This document shows positions 33,955 to 43,258 of a stretch of 64,000 nucleotides of DNA, in pieces. Source of the stretch: Marivita sp003149565 (GTDB lineage: Bacteria; Pseudomonadota; Alphaproteobacteria; Rhodobacterales; Rhodobacteraceae); assembly GCF_965216415.1 (NCBI RefSeq), contig NZ_CBDCFU010000002.1, one strand, 5' to 3'. The notes beneath the pieces are model-generated. The model was not told the origin of the DNA. It did not search any database and saw only the letters and a list, made by a program, of their open reading frames with translations. Made by a program: the position numbers and the translations under genes. Numbering within the stretch: the stretch's first letter is position 1; every line of letters begins with the position of its first letter.

Positions 33955-34470
33955 ATGATTGTCTATGCATTATCTGTAGGGGAGGGCATCCTCGCACTTT
34001 CGCCGATACCGGGCGGCGACGGAGATTATGCGGGAGATGTGCAGCATCTCATTGAATGGAAACCGGCTATTGTCATCTCGCTGGTCAGCGAGGTCGAACT
34101 GGTTGCCGCCGGTGCGGCGGGGCTCTGGCGCGACCTTGTCGATGCAGGCTGTCGTTTGGAGCATCTGCCAATCCATGACTTTGGTGTCCCGGACGCCGAA
34201 TTTGAACATGCCTGGCCCGGCGTCAGTGTAAATGCGCGACGCGCCTTGATGGGGGGTGGGCGCATTCTGGTGCATTGCCGGGGCGGATGCGGCCGCTCTG
34301 GTATGGTGGCATTGCGTCTGATGACGGAGCTTGGGGAAGCGCCTGAAGATGCGCTTGAAAGGCTCCGCGCGATACGTCCTTGCGCGATCGAAACGCCCGA
34401 GCAGATGGCCTGGGCTTTGGCGGGTAAACGCAGCCCTGCTACGTTTGTGCGCCACGAGCAAAGGGATTAA
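33955..34470 (+). CDS. Dual-specificity/tyrosine-type protein phosphatase
   Basis: Protein of 171 aa. The P-loop HCRGGCGRS (residues 107-115, nucleophile Cys108) matches HCx5R[S/T], and HDFGVPD around residue 75 supplies the general acid. Cytosolic, substrate unknown; it may act on proteins or phosphoinositides. The ATG begins one base after the metallopeptidase stop, so they are likely translated as a pair. Confidence 0.88.
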   Translation: MIVYALSVGEGILALSPIPGGDGDYAGDVQHLIEWKPAIVISLVSEVELVAAGAAGLWRDLVDAGCRLEHLPIHDFGVPDAEFEHAWPGVSVNARRALMGGGRILVHCRGGCGRSGMVALRLMTELGEAPEDALERLRAIRPCAIETPEQMAWALAGKRSPATFVRHEQRD

Positions 34471-34471
34471 G

Positions 34472-34570
34472 GTGAGAGGCTGGACAACGACCCAAGCGTG
34501 GCTCGTTACGGCTGCTTCCTTCCGGACCTGACCGGGTTGGCGAGGTGCTCGCCCGCGCCAACCTCTCGAC
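34472..34570 (-). ncRNA. ffs: Signal recognition particle 4.5S RNA (small bacterial type)
   Basis: On the minus strand the highly conserved SRP core is present: GGTCAGGTCCGGAAGGAAGC (about 34531-34512), flanked by the terminal stem GAGAGG (34567-34562) pairing with CCTCTC (34479-34474). Length is about 98 nt, as expected for the Alu-less form. It binds Ffh and targets membrane proteins. A TATTAT -10 box sits 7 nt before the start. Confidence 0.94.
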
Positions 34571-34577
34571 TTGTGAG

Positions 34578-34583
34578 ATAATA
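34578..34583 (-). promoter_or_regulatory. -10 element of the ffs promoter
   Basis: TATTAT on the minus strand lies 7 nt upstream of the predicted RNA 5' end at 34570. A matching -35 at ideal spacing is poor (GGGTTG at 17 bp), so confidence is limited. Confidence 0.5.
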
Positions 34584-34694
34584 GAGGCGTTGGCGGAATG
34601 CAACCCGTTGCCGATTGCATTTCTGCACTGCTCCATTGTTCTTTGGCCCGTCACATGGCAAGCGCAGACGATAACAACAGAGGCGAGGGCGGTC

Positions 34695-35663
34695 ATGCGC
34701 AACGCGGAACATGTGACATTTGGTGGCTCTGGTTTGGATCGCGCCGCAGAGCTGCGCGGTGATATCCCGGCCCTGGCCAAGATCATGCAGGCCGCAGAAA
34801 CGCGCACAGTCCTTATGTGGAAAGGCAAGCCGCTTGTTACGGGCGACGCTGACAGTCGCATTTTGGTGCGCCTGCCGCTGGATCATCCGATTCTGAAAGA
34901 GGCGCGCAGTGCACCGATCTTGCTTGGTCGTGAGGATGGGGCCGCGCGGTTTGCGCATGACATATCCGATTGGGTTCCGGACACAGATGTGAGCGCGGTC
35001 GGTGCCTTTATCGACACAAGTGTGCAATCGCATCCAAGTCTGCCGGAGGACCACGGTTTTGCGGAGTTGCGCAGTATCATGACACACCTCAGCCCGCGTG
35101 ATGCGGAATTGGCTGCGACGGCCAAGGCCATTATTGGCTGGCACGAAACCCACGGCTTTTGCGCGCGATGTGGTTCTGAAAGCGATGTCACGCAAGCCGG
35201 GTGGCAGCGGGTGTGTCAGGCGTGTGGCGCCAGCCATTTCCCCCGCACCGATCCTGTGGTGATCATGCTCATCACGCATGGCAACAAGGTGTTGCTGGGA
35301 CGGTCGCCGGGCTGGCCGGAAGGCATGTATTCCTGCCTCGCAGGCTTTGTAGAGCCCGGCGAGACAATTGAGGCCGCCGTGCGCCGCGAAGTATGGGAAG
35401 AGGCTGGTGTGCGGGTGGGTGAGGTGCAATACCTGTCCAGCCAGCCTTGGCCCTTCCCCGCGTCTCTTATGTTTGGCTGTCACGGAATCGCTCTGAGTGA
35501 AGAGATCAACATCGATCCGCAGGAAATCGAAGACGCGCTCTGGGTAAGCAGGGAAGAGGTCATGGATGCGCTGGCGGGCTTCAGAGCAGGTTTGTTGCCT
35601 GCGCGAAAAGGTGCCATCGCGCATTTTTTGTTGCGCAACTGGCTTGCCGACACACTCGAATAA
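34695..35663 (+). CDS. nudC: NAD(+) diphosphatase / NADH pyrophosphatase, Nudix family
   Basis: Protein of 322 aa. It hydrolyses NAD(H) to NMN(H) and AMP and can remove NAD caps from RNA. The Zn-ribbon (CARCG and CQACG, about residues 151-173), the Nudix box (GFVEPGET...REVWEEAG, about 216-237) and the NudC-specific SQPWPFPAS motif are all present. ATG at 34695 follows a GAGG site; longer starts would run into ffs. Confidence 0.94.
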   Translation: MRNAEHVTFGGSGLDRAAELRGDIPALAKIMQAAETRTVLMWKGKPLVTGDADSRILVRLPLDHPILKEARSAPILLGREDGAARFAHDISDWVPDTDVSAVGAFIDTSVQSHPSLPEDHGFAELRSIMTHLSPRDAELAATAKAIIGWHETHGFCARCGSESDVTQAGWQRVCQACGASHFPRTDPVVIMLITHGNKVLLGRSPGWPEGMYSCLAGFVEPGETIEAAVRREVWEEAGVRVGEVQYLSSQPWPFPASLMFGCHGIALSEEINIDPQEIEDALWVSREEVMDALAGFRAGLLPARKGAIAHFLLRNWLADTLE

Positions 35664-35703
35664 CGCAACTCTTGAAAGAGAAGATCGAAGTGGGGGCGCG
35701 GCG

Positions 35704-36171
35704 ATGCAAGTGACTGGAACGGAAGATGTGGCAGCACCGATTGATCAGGTCTTTGCGGAGCTGACCGCGTTTGACGCAATGGAGCGGCAGGCCATGCGGC
35801 GGGGCATCGATGTGCGGCGACAATTCCGTGGATCAGCACCAACCCTTGGCGAAGGCTGGGAGGCGCAGTTCCGGTTTCGAGGGCGGGATCGCCGAGCAAC
35901 GATCTTACTGGATGGCTATGACGCGCCCAACATGGTGTCGTTCAAAGGTGTCACCGGAGGGCTTGAAACCAGCACGCTGATTGAGCTTGTCCCGCTGTCG
36001 CCGAACCGAACGCGGGTCAACATGGTATTTAAAATGTTGCCGAACACGCTATCTGCCCGATTGCTGGTGCAGTCGTTCAAGCTGGCTCGCTCAACCATCA
36101 ACAAAAAGGTCAAGAAACGCATGTCTGATTTTGCACGCTCCATCGAAAGCAAGGCGGCGAAGATCGCATGA
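35704..36171 (+). CDS. SRPBCC-family protein
   Basis: Protein of 155 aa, a single START-like domain: VTGTEDVAAPIDQVFAELTA at the N-terminus, beta-strands, and a long C-terminal helix ending KKRMSDFARSIESKAAKIA. Distant CoxG/polyketide-cyclase relative; ligand unknown. It follows nudC by 40 nt and overlaps the DUF4198 gene by ATGA. Confidence 0.75.
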   Translation: MQVTGTEDVAAPIDQVFAELTAFDAMERQAMRRGIDVRRQFRGSAPTLGEGWEAQFRFRGRDRRATILLDGYDAPNMVSFKGVTGGLETSTLIELVPLSPNRTRVNMVFKMLPNTLSARLLVQSFKLARSTINKKVKKRMSDFARSIESKAAKIA

Positions 36172-36974
36172 AACTGACCAAAACGCTTTGCGCAATTGCC
36201 TTGACTACAGTGCCCTTTTCTGGCTCGGCACATGAATTCTGGATTGATCCGCAGGCCTACCAAGTGCCGGAAGGCGGTACGCTGTTGGCGACCCTGAGGG
36301 TGGGAGAGACTTTCAAAGGGTCCGAGCAATCCTATCTGGAGCGCAATTTCGAGCGTTTCGATATGAACTGTGGTGGTGCGCTATCGCCGGTTCCGGGAAG
36401 GTCTGGCGACCGACCCGCGTTGAATGTTGCAGCGCCTGATGATGGCTTGTGTGTGATTATTCACCAAACGCGCGACTACACGCTGACCTATCGCGAGTGG
36501 CAGAAATTTGTGAATTTTGTCGAGCACAAGGATTTCGAAGGCGTATTAGCGCTTCACGCAGAGCGCGGCCTTCCCGAGAGCGATTTTGTCGAGCTTTATA
36601 GCCGCTATGCCAAAAGCCTGATCGCCGTCGGAGATGGCGCCGGCTCGGATACCGTCGTTGGCTTGGAGACCGAGATTGTGGCCGAGGCGAATCCATACAC
36701 CGACGACGTCTCTGCCGGTCTCCCAATCCGCGTCCTTTATAACGGCGAACCCCGCGCCGATGCACAGGTCGAACTGTTTGCCCGCCCCCCGGAAGGAGAG
36801 GTCGAGGTCACATTGCACAGAACGGATGCGGATGGTCGCGTCTCGCTGCCGGTGCAACCCGGATACGCCTATCTTGCCGATGCGGTGGTCTTGCGGCCGC
36901 TGGAACCGCGGCAAGAGGATGGCCCTGTCTGGGAAAGCCTCTGGGCCTCTTTGACCTTTGCCGTGCCGGAGTGA
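36168..36974 (+). CDS. DUF4198 exported protein
   Basis: Protein of 268 aa. A signal peptide ends at GSA before HEFWIDP, so the mature protein starts with His, like DUF4198/NikM-type proteins that bind metal ions at the N-terminus. A beta-sandwich repeat (LPIRVLYNGEPRADAQVELF with DADGRVSLPVQPG) is in the C-terminal half. Possible periplasmic metal binding; function not established. ATGA overlap with the preceding SRPBCC gene fixes the start. Confidence 0.78.
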   Translation: MKLTKTLCAIALTTVPFSGSAHEFWIDPQAYQVPEGGTLLATLRVGETFKGSEQSYLERNFERFDMNCGGALSPVPGRSGDRPALNVAAPDDGLCVIIHQTRDYTLTYREWQKFVNFVEHKDFEGVLALHAERGLPESDFVELYSRYAKSLIAVGDGAGSDTVVGLETEIVAEANPYTDDVSAGLPIRVLYNGEPRADAQVELFARPPEGEVEVTLHRTDADGRVSLPVQPGYAYLADAVVLRPLEPRQEDGPVWESLWASLTFAVPE

Positions 36975-36982
36975 CCGGCGCG

Positions 36983-37933
36983 TTACGTGCCGTGCCAGTC
37001 GAAGAAGCCGTCGCCTGCGCGCTCCAGAAGGGTACGGGCAAGTGCCTTGCCCATTTCTGCACCATCTGAAATCGGACCACTGATTTCGTCTGAATGCGAT
37101 TCCGAGCCGTCGGGGCGCAGGACCTCACCGCGTAGACGAAGAGTGTCGCCATTGAGTTCGGCCAACCCGGCAATGGGGGTTTCGCAAGAGCCGTCCAGTT
37201 CAGCAAGAAACGCGCGTTCCGCAGCGAGCTGTTGACCGGTTTGCTTATCGTGGATGGCAGAAAGCATCTCGGCGGCGCGGTTGTCATCTGCGCGGCGTTC
37301 GATGCCAATCGCCCCCTGAGCGACGGCGGGCAGCATGTCGGTTGTGTCGATCGCGGTTTTCGGTACTTGATCCATGCCGAGCCGGTTCAGACCGGCCATC
37401 GCGAGAAACGTGCAGGACGCAACGCCGTCTTCAAGCTTTTTCAGGCGGGTTTGCAGGTTGCCGCGAAACTCGACCACGTTCAGATCGGGCCGCCGGTTCA
37501 GCAATTGTGCACGGCGGCGCAGGGACGACGTGCCAACAATGGCGGCTTCGGGTAGCTGTGCGATGCGGCTGAATTCTGGTGAGATGAACGCATCACGGAC
37601 ATCTTCGCGGGGCAGGTACGTGTCGAGGAACAGACCCTCGGGCTGGAGTACCGGCATGTCTTTCATGGAGTGCACGGCGATGTCGATCTTGCCCGACAGC
37701 ATGTCTTCTTCGATCTCGCGGGTGAACAGGCCTTTGCCCCCGATTTCTTTCAAAGGACGGTCGATAATCTTGTCACCGGTCGTCTTGATGACAACGATCG
37801 TGAACGCCTCATGCGGCAGATCAAAAGCTTTGGCGAGCCGGTCGCGGGTTTCGTTCGCCTGAGCCAGAGCCAGCGGAGAACCGCGTGTGCCGATGTTCAG
37901 AGGTTGTTCGGGTGTGGGCAGGTCAATCGTCAT
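36983..37933 (-). CDS. hemC: Porphobilinogen deaminase (hydroxymethylbilane synthase)
   Basis: Protein of 316 aa. It joins four porphobilinogens into hydroxymethylbilane on a dipyrromethane cofactor. Motifs: IGTRGSPLALAQA at the N-terminus, HSMKDMP, GTSSLRRRAQL, EFRGNLQTRL, and the cofactor-binding Cys in LDGSCETPIAG. Divergent from hemE, 101 nt apart, so two haem-pathway genes share one promoter region. Confidence 0.96.
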   Translation of the reverse strand: MTIDLPTPEQPLNIGTRGSPLALAQANETRDRLAKAFDLPHEAFTIVVIKTTGDKIIDRPLKEIGGKGLFTREIEEDMLSGKIDIAVHSMKDMPVLQPEGLFLDTYLPREDVRDAFISPEFSRIAQLPEAAIVGTSSLRRRAQLLNRRPDLNVVEFRGNLQTRLKKLEDGVASCTFLAMAGLNRLGMDQVPKTAIDTTDMLPAVAQGAIGIERRADDNRAAEMLSAIHDKQTGQQLAAERAFLAELDGSCETPIAGLAELNGDTLRLRGEVLRPDGSESHSDEISGPISDGAEMGKALARTLLERAGDGFFDWHGT

Positions 37934-38034
37934 GAATCGATCTTTATGCGTGTAAACTTGTCCTGACAACCATGCTTGTCTTGACATATGACTTTCTAAG
38001 GTTGATCCGAGGACAATAGACAAGGAAAGACCTG

Positions 38035-39069
38035 ATGAGCCAGACAAAAACCATCCTCCGTGCCCTTGCGGGCGAAACTCTACCGACCCCGCCGATCTGG
38101 ATGATGCGTCAGGCTGGACGTTACCTCCCCGAGTACCGCGCGACCCGTGCACAGGCCGGGGATTTCCTGTCGCTCTGTTACAATTCGGAACTCGCCGCAG
38201 AGGTGACATTGCAGCCGATCCGCCGCTATGGGTTCGATGCGGCGATCCTGTTTGCGGACATTCTGCTGTTGCCGCAGGCGCTGGGCGCGGACCTCTGGTT
38301 TGTCACCGGCGAGGGGCCGCGCTTGTCGACGATCACCACGCAGGCAGAGTTCGACAAGCTCGGCAAGGGCGCGATGATCCACGACACCCTGAACCCGATT
38401 TACGAAACCGTGCGCATTTTGCGTCGTGAACTTCCGGAAGAGACCACGCTGATCGGGTTCGCCGGGGCGCCGTGGACAGTAGCCACTTACATGATCGCTG
38501 GTCGCGGTACGCCGGACCAGGGTCCGGCGCATGCCCTCAAGGAAGAGAACCGCGCACTGTTCGAGGCTATTATCGAACGGTTGACCGAAAGCACAATCGA
38601 CTATCTGTCGGCGCAGATCGATGCCGGAGCCGAGGTGGTCAAAATCTTTGACAGTTGGGCGGGGTCGCTCAAGGGTGAGGATTTCCAAAAATACGCGTTG
38701 TATCCGGCCAAGGTTATTACCGAAGAGATCAAGCGTCGCCACCCCGGTATTCCGGTGATCGCGTTCCCGCGTCAGGCGGGTGACGGCTATATTGGTTTCC
38801 ACGCGGCAACGGGTGCTGACTGCGTTGCGGTTGATGACAGCGTCTCTCCGGAATGGGTGGCTGAGCATGTGCAACCGGGCGGGTGCGTGCAAGGCAACCT
38901 CGCGTCGAGCCATATGGTCACCGGCGGGCAAGCTTTGGTCGATGAAACGCGCAAGGTTGTTGATGCGCTCAAGAACGGTCCGCATATCTTCAATCTTGGC
39001 CACGGGATCACGCCGGATGCGGATCCTGAGAACGTGCAGTTGATGATCGACACAGTGCGCGGCAGCTAA
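38035..39069 (+). CDS. hemE: Uroporphyrinogen decarboxylase
   Basis: Protein of 344 aa. It decarboxylates uroporphyrinogen III to coproporphyrinogen III. Signature RQAGRYLPEYR is at residues 23-33, followed by GFAGAPWTVATYM and the C-terminal NLGHGI. AAGGAAAG precedes the ATG. A weak GC-rich hairpin (39097-39120) lies between it and the convergent transporter. Confidence 0.97.
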   Translation: MSQTKTILRALAGETLPTPPIWMMRQAGRYLPEYRATRAQAGDFLSLCYNSELAAEVTLQPIRRYGFDAAILFADILLLPQALGADLWFVTGEGPRLSTITTQAEFDKLGKGAMIHDTLNPIYETVRILRRELPEETTLIGFAGAPWTVATYMIAGRGTPDQGPAHALKEENRALFEAIIERLTESTIDYLSAQIDAGAEVVKIFDSWAGSLKGEDFQKYALYPAKVITEEIKRRHPGIPVIAFPRQAGDGYIGFHAATGADCVAVDDSVSPEWVAEHVQPGGCVQGNLASSHMVTGGQALVDETRKVVDALKNGPHIFNLGHGITPDADPENVQLMIDTVRGS

Positions 39070-39118
39070 GCCGAGCAATCCCCAGTCACATCGGGAGAGG
39101 CCTCCGGAAATGGCGGCC

Positions 39119-40099
39119 TCAGCCCACGCGACTGCCTGGGCGCTTCGGAGCGATAACACGGCCTTTCTTGCGTTCTCGAAAGAACACGAAGATGCCGGCG
39201 CCAAGGATCATGGCGCAGCCAATCCAGATGGAGGGTGTCGGCCATTCGCCAAAAATCAGCCAGCCCCAGAAGATGGCCAAGGGAAGCCCGATATATTCAT
39301 AGGGCGCGATGCTGGCGGAAGGTGCCATGCGGTAGGCGGCGGTGATGCAATAGGCGATGATGCCGTTACAGACGCCGATAATTATGAAGAACGGCCAATC
39401 CTGATCAGCGGGCCAGGTCCACGCACGGAAAAGAAAGTGCAGGCTGGGCTGGTCCGGGCCGGGATCAACCTGTCCTTGACCGACAGCCAGATAGAACAGG
39501 CTGGAAACCACCAGAAACATCAACTGGATATAGATCGAAAGTGCGGCAGCGGTGCTCTTGACCCCCAAAGCGCGGGTCATCACCGCCATTGACGCATAAA
39601 GTGCGGCCGCAATGACGGGCAATGCGAAGAGCCAGGGCGGTCCATAGTCGGACCCACCGCCCCAAGGCTCTTGCATGACGATCACGCCCATAAAGCCAAC
39701 AACGATGGCTCCGAGCCGAAGTGGCCCGACGTTCTCACCCAGAAAAAGAAAGCTGAAGAGTGTGATGAAAAGCGGCCCCACAAAGAACAGCGCCGTCGTC
39801 AGCCCGAGGGGAAGGACAGCAAGGGACGCGAAAAAGGTCATGTTCGCAGCGACCAACGTCAAACCGCGCAGGATATGAAGCACCGGGCGGTCTGTTTTCA
39901 GCAGGGACAACCCGCCTTCGAAATGCAAGATGCCAAAGGATAGGATGATCCCGATCGCGGTACGTGTGAATACGATCTGATGCAGCGGATAGCCGCCAGA
40001 CAGCCGCTTGATCATCATGTCGTTGATCGAAATGGCGAAGACACCAATGCAGATCAAAAGGATCCCGCGTGCGATGCTGGTGTCGGAATTGGTGGTCAT
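39119..40099 (-). CDS. DMT-superfamily (EamA) transporter
   Basis: Protein of 326 aa with about ten membrane spans arranged as two EamA repeats (the first contains GLTTALFFVGPLFITLFS, the second GIIAYCITAAYRMAPSAS). Likely a metabolite exporter or uptake permease; substrate unknown. The ATG at 40099 with GGGTGG upstream is preferred over a longer start. The gene is divergent from the ABC-2 exporter. Confidence 0.88.
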   Translation of the reverse strand: MTTNSDTSIARGILLICIGVFAISINDMMIKRLSGGYPLHQIVFTRTAIGIILSFGILHFEGGLSLLKTDRPVLHILRGLTLVAANMTFFASLAVLPLGLTTALFFVGPLFITLFSFLFLGENVGPLRLGAIVVGFMGVIVMQEPWGGGSDYGPPWLFALPVIAAALYASMAVMTRALGVKSTAAALSIYIQLMFLVVSSLFYLAVGQGQVDPGPDQPSLHFLFRAWTWPADQDWPFFIIIGVCNGIIAYCITAAYRMAPSASIAPYEYIGLPLAIFWGWLIFGEWPTPSIWIGCAMILGAGIFVFFRERKKGRVIAPKRPGSRVG

Positions 40100-40246
40100 G
40101 GACCACCCATAGGCTGCGTAGGCGCCAAGGTCAGGCCCAAAAACGACATGCACACCGCGTGCGTTCTGATGCACGCCATTCGGGATTGCGTCTTATGGGC
40201 GGTGTATTAGGTAGCTTCTCTGTCGCTTGGAAAGGAGGACCGCAAT

Positions 40247-41179
40247 ATGTCGATGGTCCAGATCAGCAATGTCCGCAAAGCTTACAAGGATGGGTTCGAA
40301 GCCCTGAAAGGCGCGTCGCTCGAGATTCACGAGGGCGAGATTCTGGCGCTGCTCGGGCCAAATGGTGCGGGCAAAACCACATTGATTTCGACGATCTGTG
40401 GGATCACGCAGCCCACATCCGGCACAATCACCGTGGGTGGGCACGACGTGGTAAGCGACTATCGCGGCGCACGCTCTCTGGTTGGGTTGGTGCCGCAGGA
40501 GATCAATCTCGAACCGTTTGAGCGGGTAATGAACACGGTCCGCTTTTCGCGCGGTTTGTTTGGCAAGCCCAAGGATGACGCGCTGTTGGAACGTATTCTG
40601 CGGCAGCTGTCACTCTGGGACAAACGCAACAACCGGATCATGGAGCTTTCGGGGGGGATGAAGCGTCGCGTTCTGATTGCCAAAGCGCTGGCGCATGAGC
40701 CGCGTGTGCTGTTTCTGGACGAGCCGACCGCCGGCGTCGATGTCGAACTGCGCCGCGATATGTGGGAAATTGTGGCCGGGCTGAAAGAGGCCGGTGTGAC
40801 GATCATCCTGACCACCCATTATATCGAAGAGGCCGAGGCTATTGCGGATCGGATCGGCGTGATCAACAAGGGTGAAATTCTGCTGGTCGAGGAAAAGACC
40901 GCGCTGATGAACCGGTTGGGGCAGAAGGAGTTGCGGATCGAATTGCACGAATCCGTTGAGGTATTGCCCGGGGCATTGGCAGATCGTGGTCTGCGGATTG
41001 AGGAAGGCGGACAGGTGTTGGTGTATTGCTACGACACCGCTCAGGACCGCACCGGGATCGCGACGCTGATCCGCGAGGTGAGTGATGCAGGGCTTGTGCT
41101 GCGCGATTTGCAGACGCGGCAGAACTCGCTTGAGGATATTTTCGTCGGGCTGGTCTCAAAACAGGAGGAGGCGGCATGA
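40247..41179 (+). CDS. ABC-2 exporter ATP-binding protein (YadG-like)
   Basis: Protein of 310 aa. Walker A GPNGAGKTT, signature LSGGMKRRV, Walker B LFLDEPTAGVD and H-loop TTHYIEE are present. A C-terminal DUF4162-like extension follows. It powers the adjacent ABC-2 permease, with which it overlaps by ATGA. AAAGGAGG gives a strong ribosome-binding site. Substrate unknown. Confidence 0.92.
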   Translation: MSMVQISNVRKAYKDGFEALKGASLEIHEGEILALLGPNGAGKTTLISTICGITQPTSGTITVGGHDVVSDYRGARSLVGLVPQEINLEPFERVMNTVRFSRGLFGKPKDDALLERILRQLSLWDKRNNRIMELSGGMKRRVLIAKALAHEPRVLFLDEPTAGVDVELRRDMWEIVAGLKEAGVTIILTTHYIEEAEAIADRIGVINKGEILLVEEKTALMNRLGQKELRIELHESVEVLPGALADRGLRIEEGGQVLVYCYDTAQDRTGIATLIREVSDAGLVLRDLQTRQNSLEDIFVGLVSKQEEAA

Positions 41180-41937
41180 ACTGGCAGGCCATCCGCGCAA
41201 TCTATGTCTTCGAGATGTCGCGCTTTTTCCGCACGTTGCTGCAGAGCTTCGTGTCGCCGGTGATATCGACCTCGCTTTATTTCGTGGTCTTCGGTGCCGC
41301 CATCGGCAGTCGGATCGACCAGGTCGAGGGCGTGTCCTACGGTGCGTTCATCGTGCCAGGGCTGATCATGCTGTCGGTGATGACACAAGCGATTTCCAAC
41401 GCATCCTTCGGGATCTATTTCCCGAAATTCATCGGCACGATCTATGAGCTTCTGTCGGCCCCGATCAACTTTCTTGAGATCGTTCTGGGCTATGTCGGGG
41501 CGGCGGCGACGAAGGCGCTGTTCATCGGGATCGTGATCCTTGGCACCTCGGCGCTGTTTGTGGACCTGAGCATCCAGCACCCGCTGGCGATGCTGGCCTT
41601 CCTTGTGCTCACCTGTCTGAGCTTTGCGCTGTTCGGGTTCATCATCGGCATCTGGGCTGGGAATTTCGAACAGCTTCAATTGATCCCGCTGCTGGTTGTC
41701 ACCCCCTTGGTTTTCCTTGGCGGATCTTTTTATTCGATCTCGATGCTGCCGCCGGTCTGGCAGACGATCTCGTTCTTTAACCCGGTTGTGTATCTGGTGT
41801 CTGGTTTCCGCTGGTCGTTCTTCGGATTGGCGGATGTGCCCATCGGGCTTAGCCTTTTGGCCATCGGAGGGTTCACTTTGCTTTGTCTTGGAATCATCTG
41901 GCTGATCTTCAAAACGGGCTGGCGGATCCGGGCGTGA
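41176..41937 (+). CDS. ABC-2-type permease (YadH-like)
   Basis: Protein of 253 aa with six membrane spans and the ABC-2 signature region near FLGGSFYSISMLPPVWQTIS. It pairs with the ATPase encoded immediately upstream as a half-size exporter. Possible substrates include lipids or drugs, not determined. Two tandem small hairpins follow the stop. Confidence 0.92.
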   Translation: MNWQAIRAIYVFEMSRFFRTLLQSFVSPVISTSLYFVVFGAAIGSRIDQVEGVSYGAFIVPGLIMLSVMTQAISNASFGIYFPKFIGTIYELLSAPINFLEIVLGYVGAAATKALFIGIVILGTSALFVDLSIQHPLAMLAFLVLTCLSFALFGFIIGIWAGNFEQLQLIPLLVVTPLVFLGGSFYSISMLPPVWQTISFFNPVVYLVSGFRWSFFGLADVPIGLSLLAIGGFTLLCLGIIWLIFKTGWRIRA

Positions 41938-41938
41938 A

Positions 41939-41981
41939 CCAGATGCGTTGACGCATCTGGACGTTTCCGTTGGCGGAAACG
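41939..41981. terminator. Two tandem tetraloop hairpins between convergent genes
   Basis: CCAGATGCG (41939-41947), TTGA loop, CGCATCTGG (41952-41960), then CGTTTCCG (41962-41969), TTGG loop, CGGAAACG (41974-41981). Both stems are perfect. There is no T run, but the position between convergent genes fits a bidirectional terminator or RNA-stabilising element. Confidence 0.5.
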
Positions 41982-41989
41982 CTGTGGCG

Positions 41990-43051
41990 TCAGATGGCGG
42001 CCGGTTGCCCCCGGCCACCCATGACCAGATCCATGCTCATTCCGCCGATCCACATACAGAAGAGTGCAAGCCATGCGGTGCCGGCGAAGATCGACCCGCC
42101 GGTGACGCCTGCGCCGATTGCGCAGCCGCCTGCCAGCATCCCTCCAAAACCCATAAGAGCTGCACCGATCATCGCGTTTCGCATCGGTGTTGGGCCTTCG
42201 AAGCCCTGGAATTTGAGCTCTCCGGCAAAGAAGGCGGCGAGGAAAGAACCGATCACCACACCCGGAACCAGACCGATGTCGAATTCAAGAACTGACGACC
42301 GGTCGAGGAAGAACATCAGCGTGTTGGCCGAAGGACCTGTGAAGGTAGCGCTTTCGATCTGTACAGGGTCGAAGGCCACAAGGCTGAGAGCATAGGTGAA
42401 TGCCCAACCCATTGCGACGGCAAATCCGACACCAGAGGCAAATACAAGCCGTTGCCAACCGATCTGATTGCGGCGGGACAGTTCAAGTGCCAACAACGCG
42501 GTTGCGAGGCCGAAGACGAGGCCCGAGCCCTCTGGCAAATGCAGGGCAGTCAGCAGGTCCATGTTGCGACCGCCCGATGTGATCCACATAGCGGCCATTT
42601 GATCGCGGATGGGGGCCAGCCAGCCGGTGAGGCTTATCTGTGCCACCACGGCAAAGATCAGTCCGGAGACAACGGAACGTAGGTTGCCAGTTGCCGCGAG
42701 CACCAGAAGCCTGCCGGAACAGCCACGGGCCAGGACCATACCCGCTCCGAACATCAAGCCACCAATGATCGCGCCGGACCAACTTCCGGGAACGGCCATC
42801 ATCCGGGCTTCTGCTGTGTCGATCAGTCCGAACATCTGCGCCGCCTGCACCCAGACGACTGCAGTCGAGAAGGTCAGGAGCCACACCGCCAACTTGTCCT
42901 GCATCATGCCGCGTGCAAATTCGACGGTCGCTGCGCGCAGGCAAAATCGGGAACGCTGGGCTGCGACCCCGAAGGTGATGCCGGTGATCAACCCAAAGAG
43001 TGCGGCTGTCGGCGCTTCGCCAATTCGATCCACGAGTGTGATGAGATCCAT
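41990..43051 (-). CDS. YeeE/YedE (TsuA-like) thiosulfate/sulfur transporter
   Basis: Protein of 353 aa with about nine to ten membrane spans and three conserved cysteines in family positions: RSRFC (C37), ARGCSGRL (C111) and AGGCAIGAG (C310). TsuA-type proteins pass thiosulfate through such cysteines. AGAAGGA before 43051 selects this start. Divergent from the MFS transporter; no sulfur-oxidation genes are adjacent. Confidence 0.88.
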   Translation of the reverse strand: MDLITLVDRIGEAPTAALFGLITGITFGVAAQRSRFCLRAATVEFARGMMQDKLAVWLLTFSTAVVWVQAAQMFGLIDTAEARMMAVPGSWSGAIIGGLMFGAGMVLARGCSGRLLVLAATGNLRSVVSGLIFAVVAQISLTGWLAPIRDQMAAMWITSGGRNMDLLTALHLPEGSGLVFGLATALLALELSRRNQIGWQRLVFASGVGFAVAMGWAFTYALSLVAFDPVQIESATFTGPSANTLMFFLDRSSVLEFDIGLVPGVVIGSFLAAFFAGELKFQGFEGPTPMRNAMIGAALMGFGGMLAGGCAIGAGVTGGSIFAGTAWLALFCMWIGGMSMDLVMGGRGQPAAI

Positions 43052-43258
43052 AAGACATGTCCTTCTGCGATGGCCATGCATGCATTCTTATGAATGTGTG
43101 CGCCTTGATGTGGATCAGACTGTGTGTGTCGTTTGCTTTCAAATGACATGTTTTGCGTTGCAGAAACTGCATCGTTACGTCTGTGCTGCCTTGCACATGA
43201 GCTGTTTTGCGAGCGCTTCTCTCTCGCCAAGTGAACAAACCGCGCGTAAAGGAGGGGC

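Noticed and set aside
37934..38034. TTGACA at 37981-37986 as a hemE -35 element.
   Set aside because: No acceptable -10 lies at 16-18 bp, so I did not call a promoter.
39097..39120. GAGGCC/GGCCTC hairpin after hemE as a terminator.
   Set aside because: Short stem, one mismatch if extended and no T run; mentioned only under hemE.
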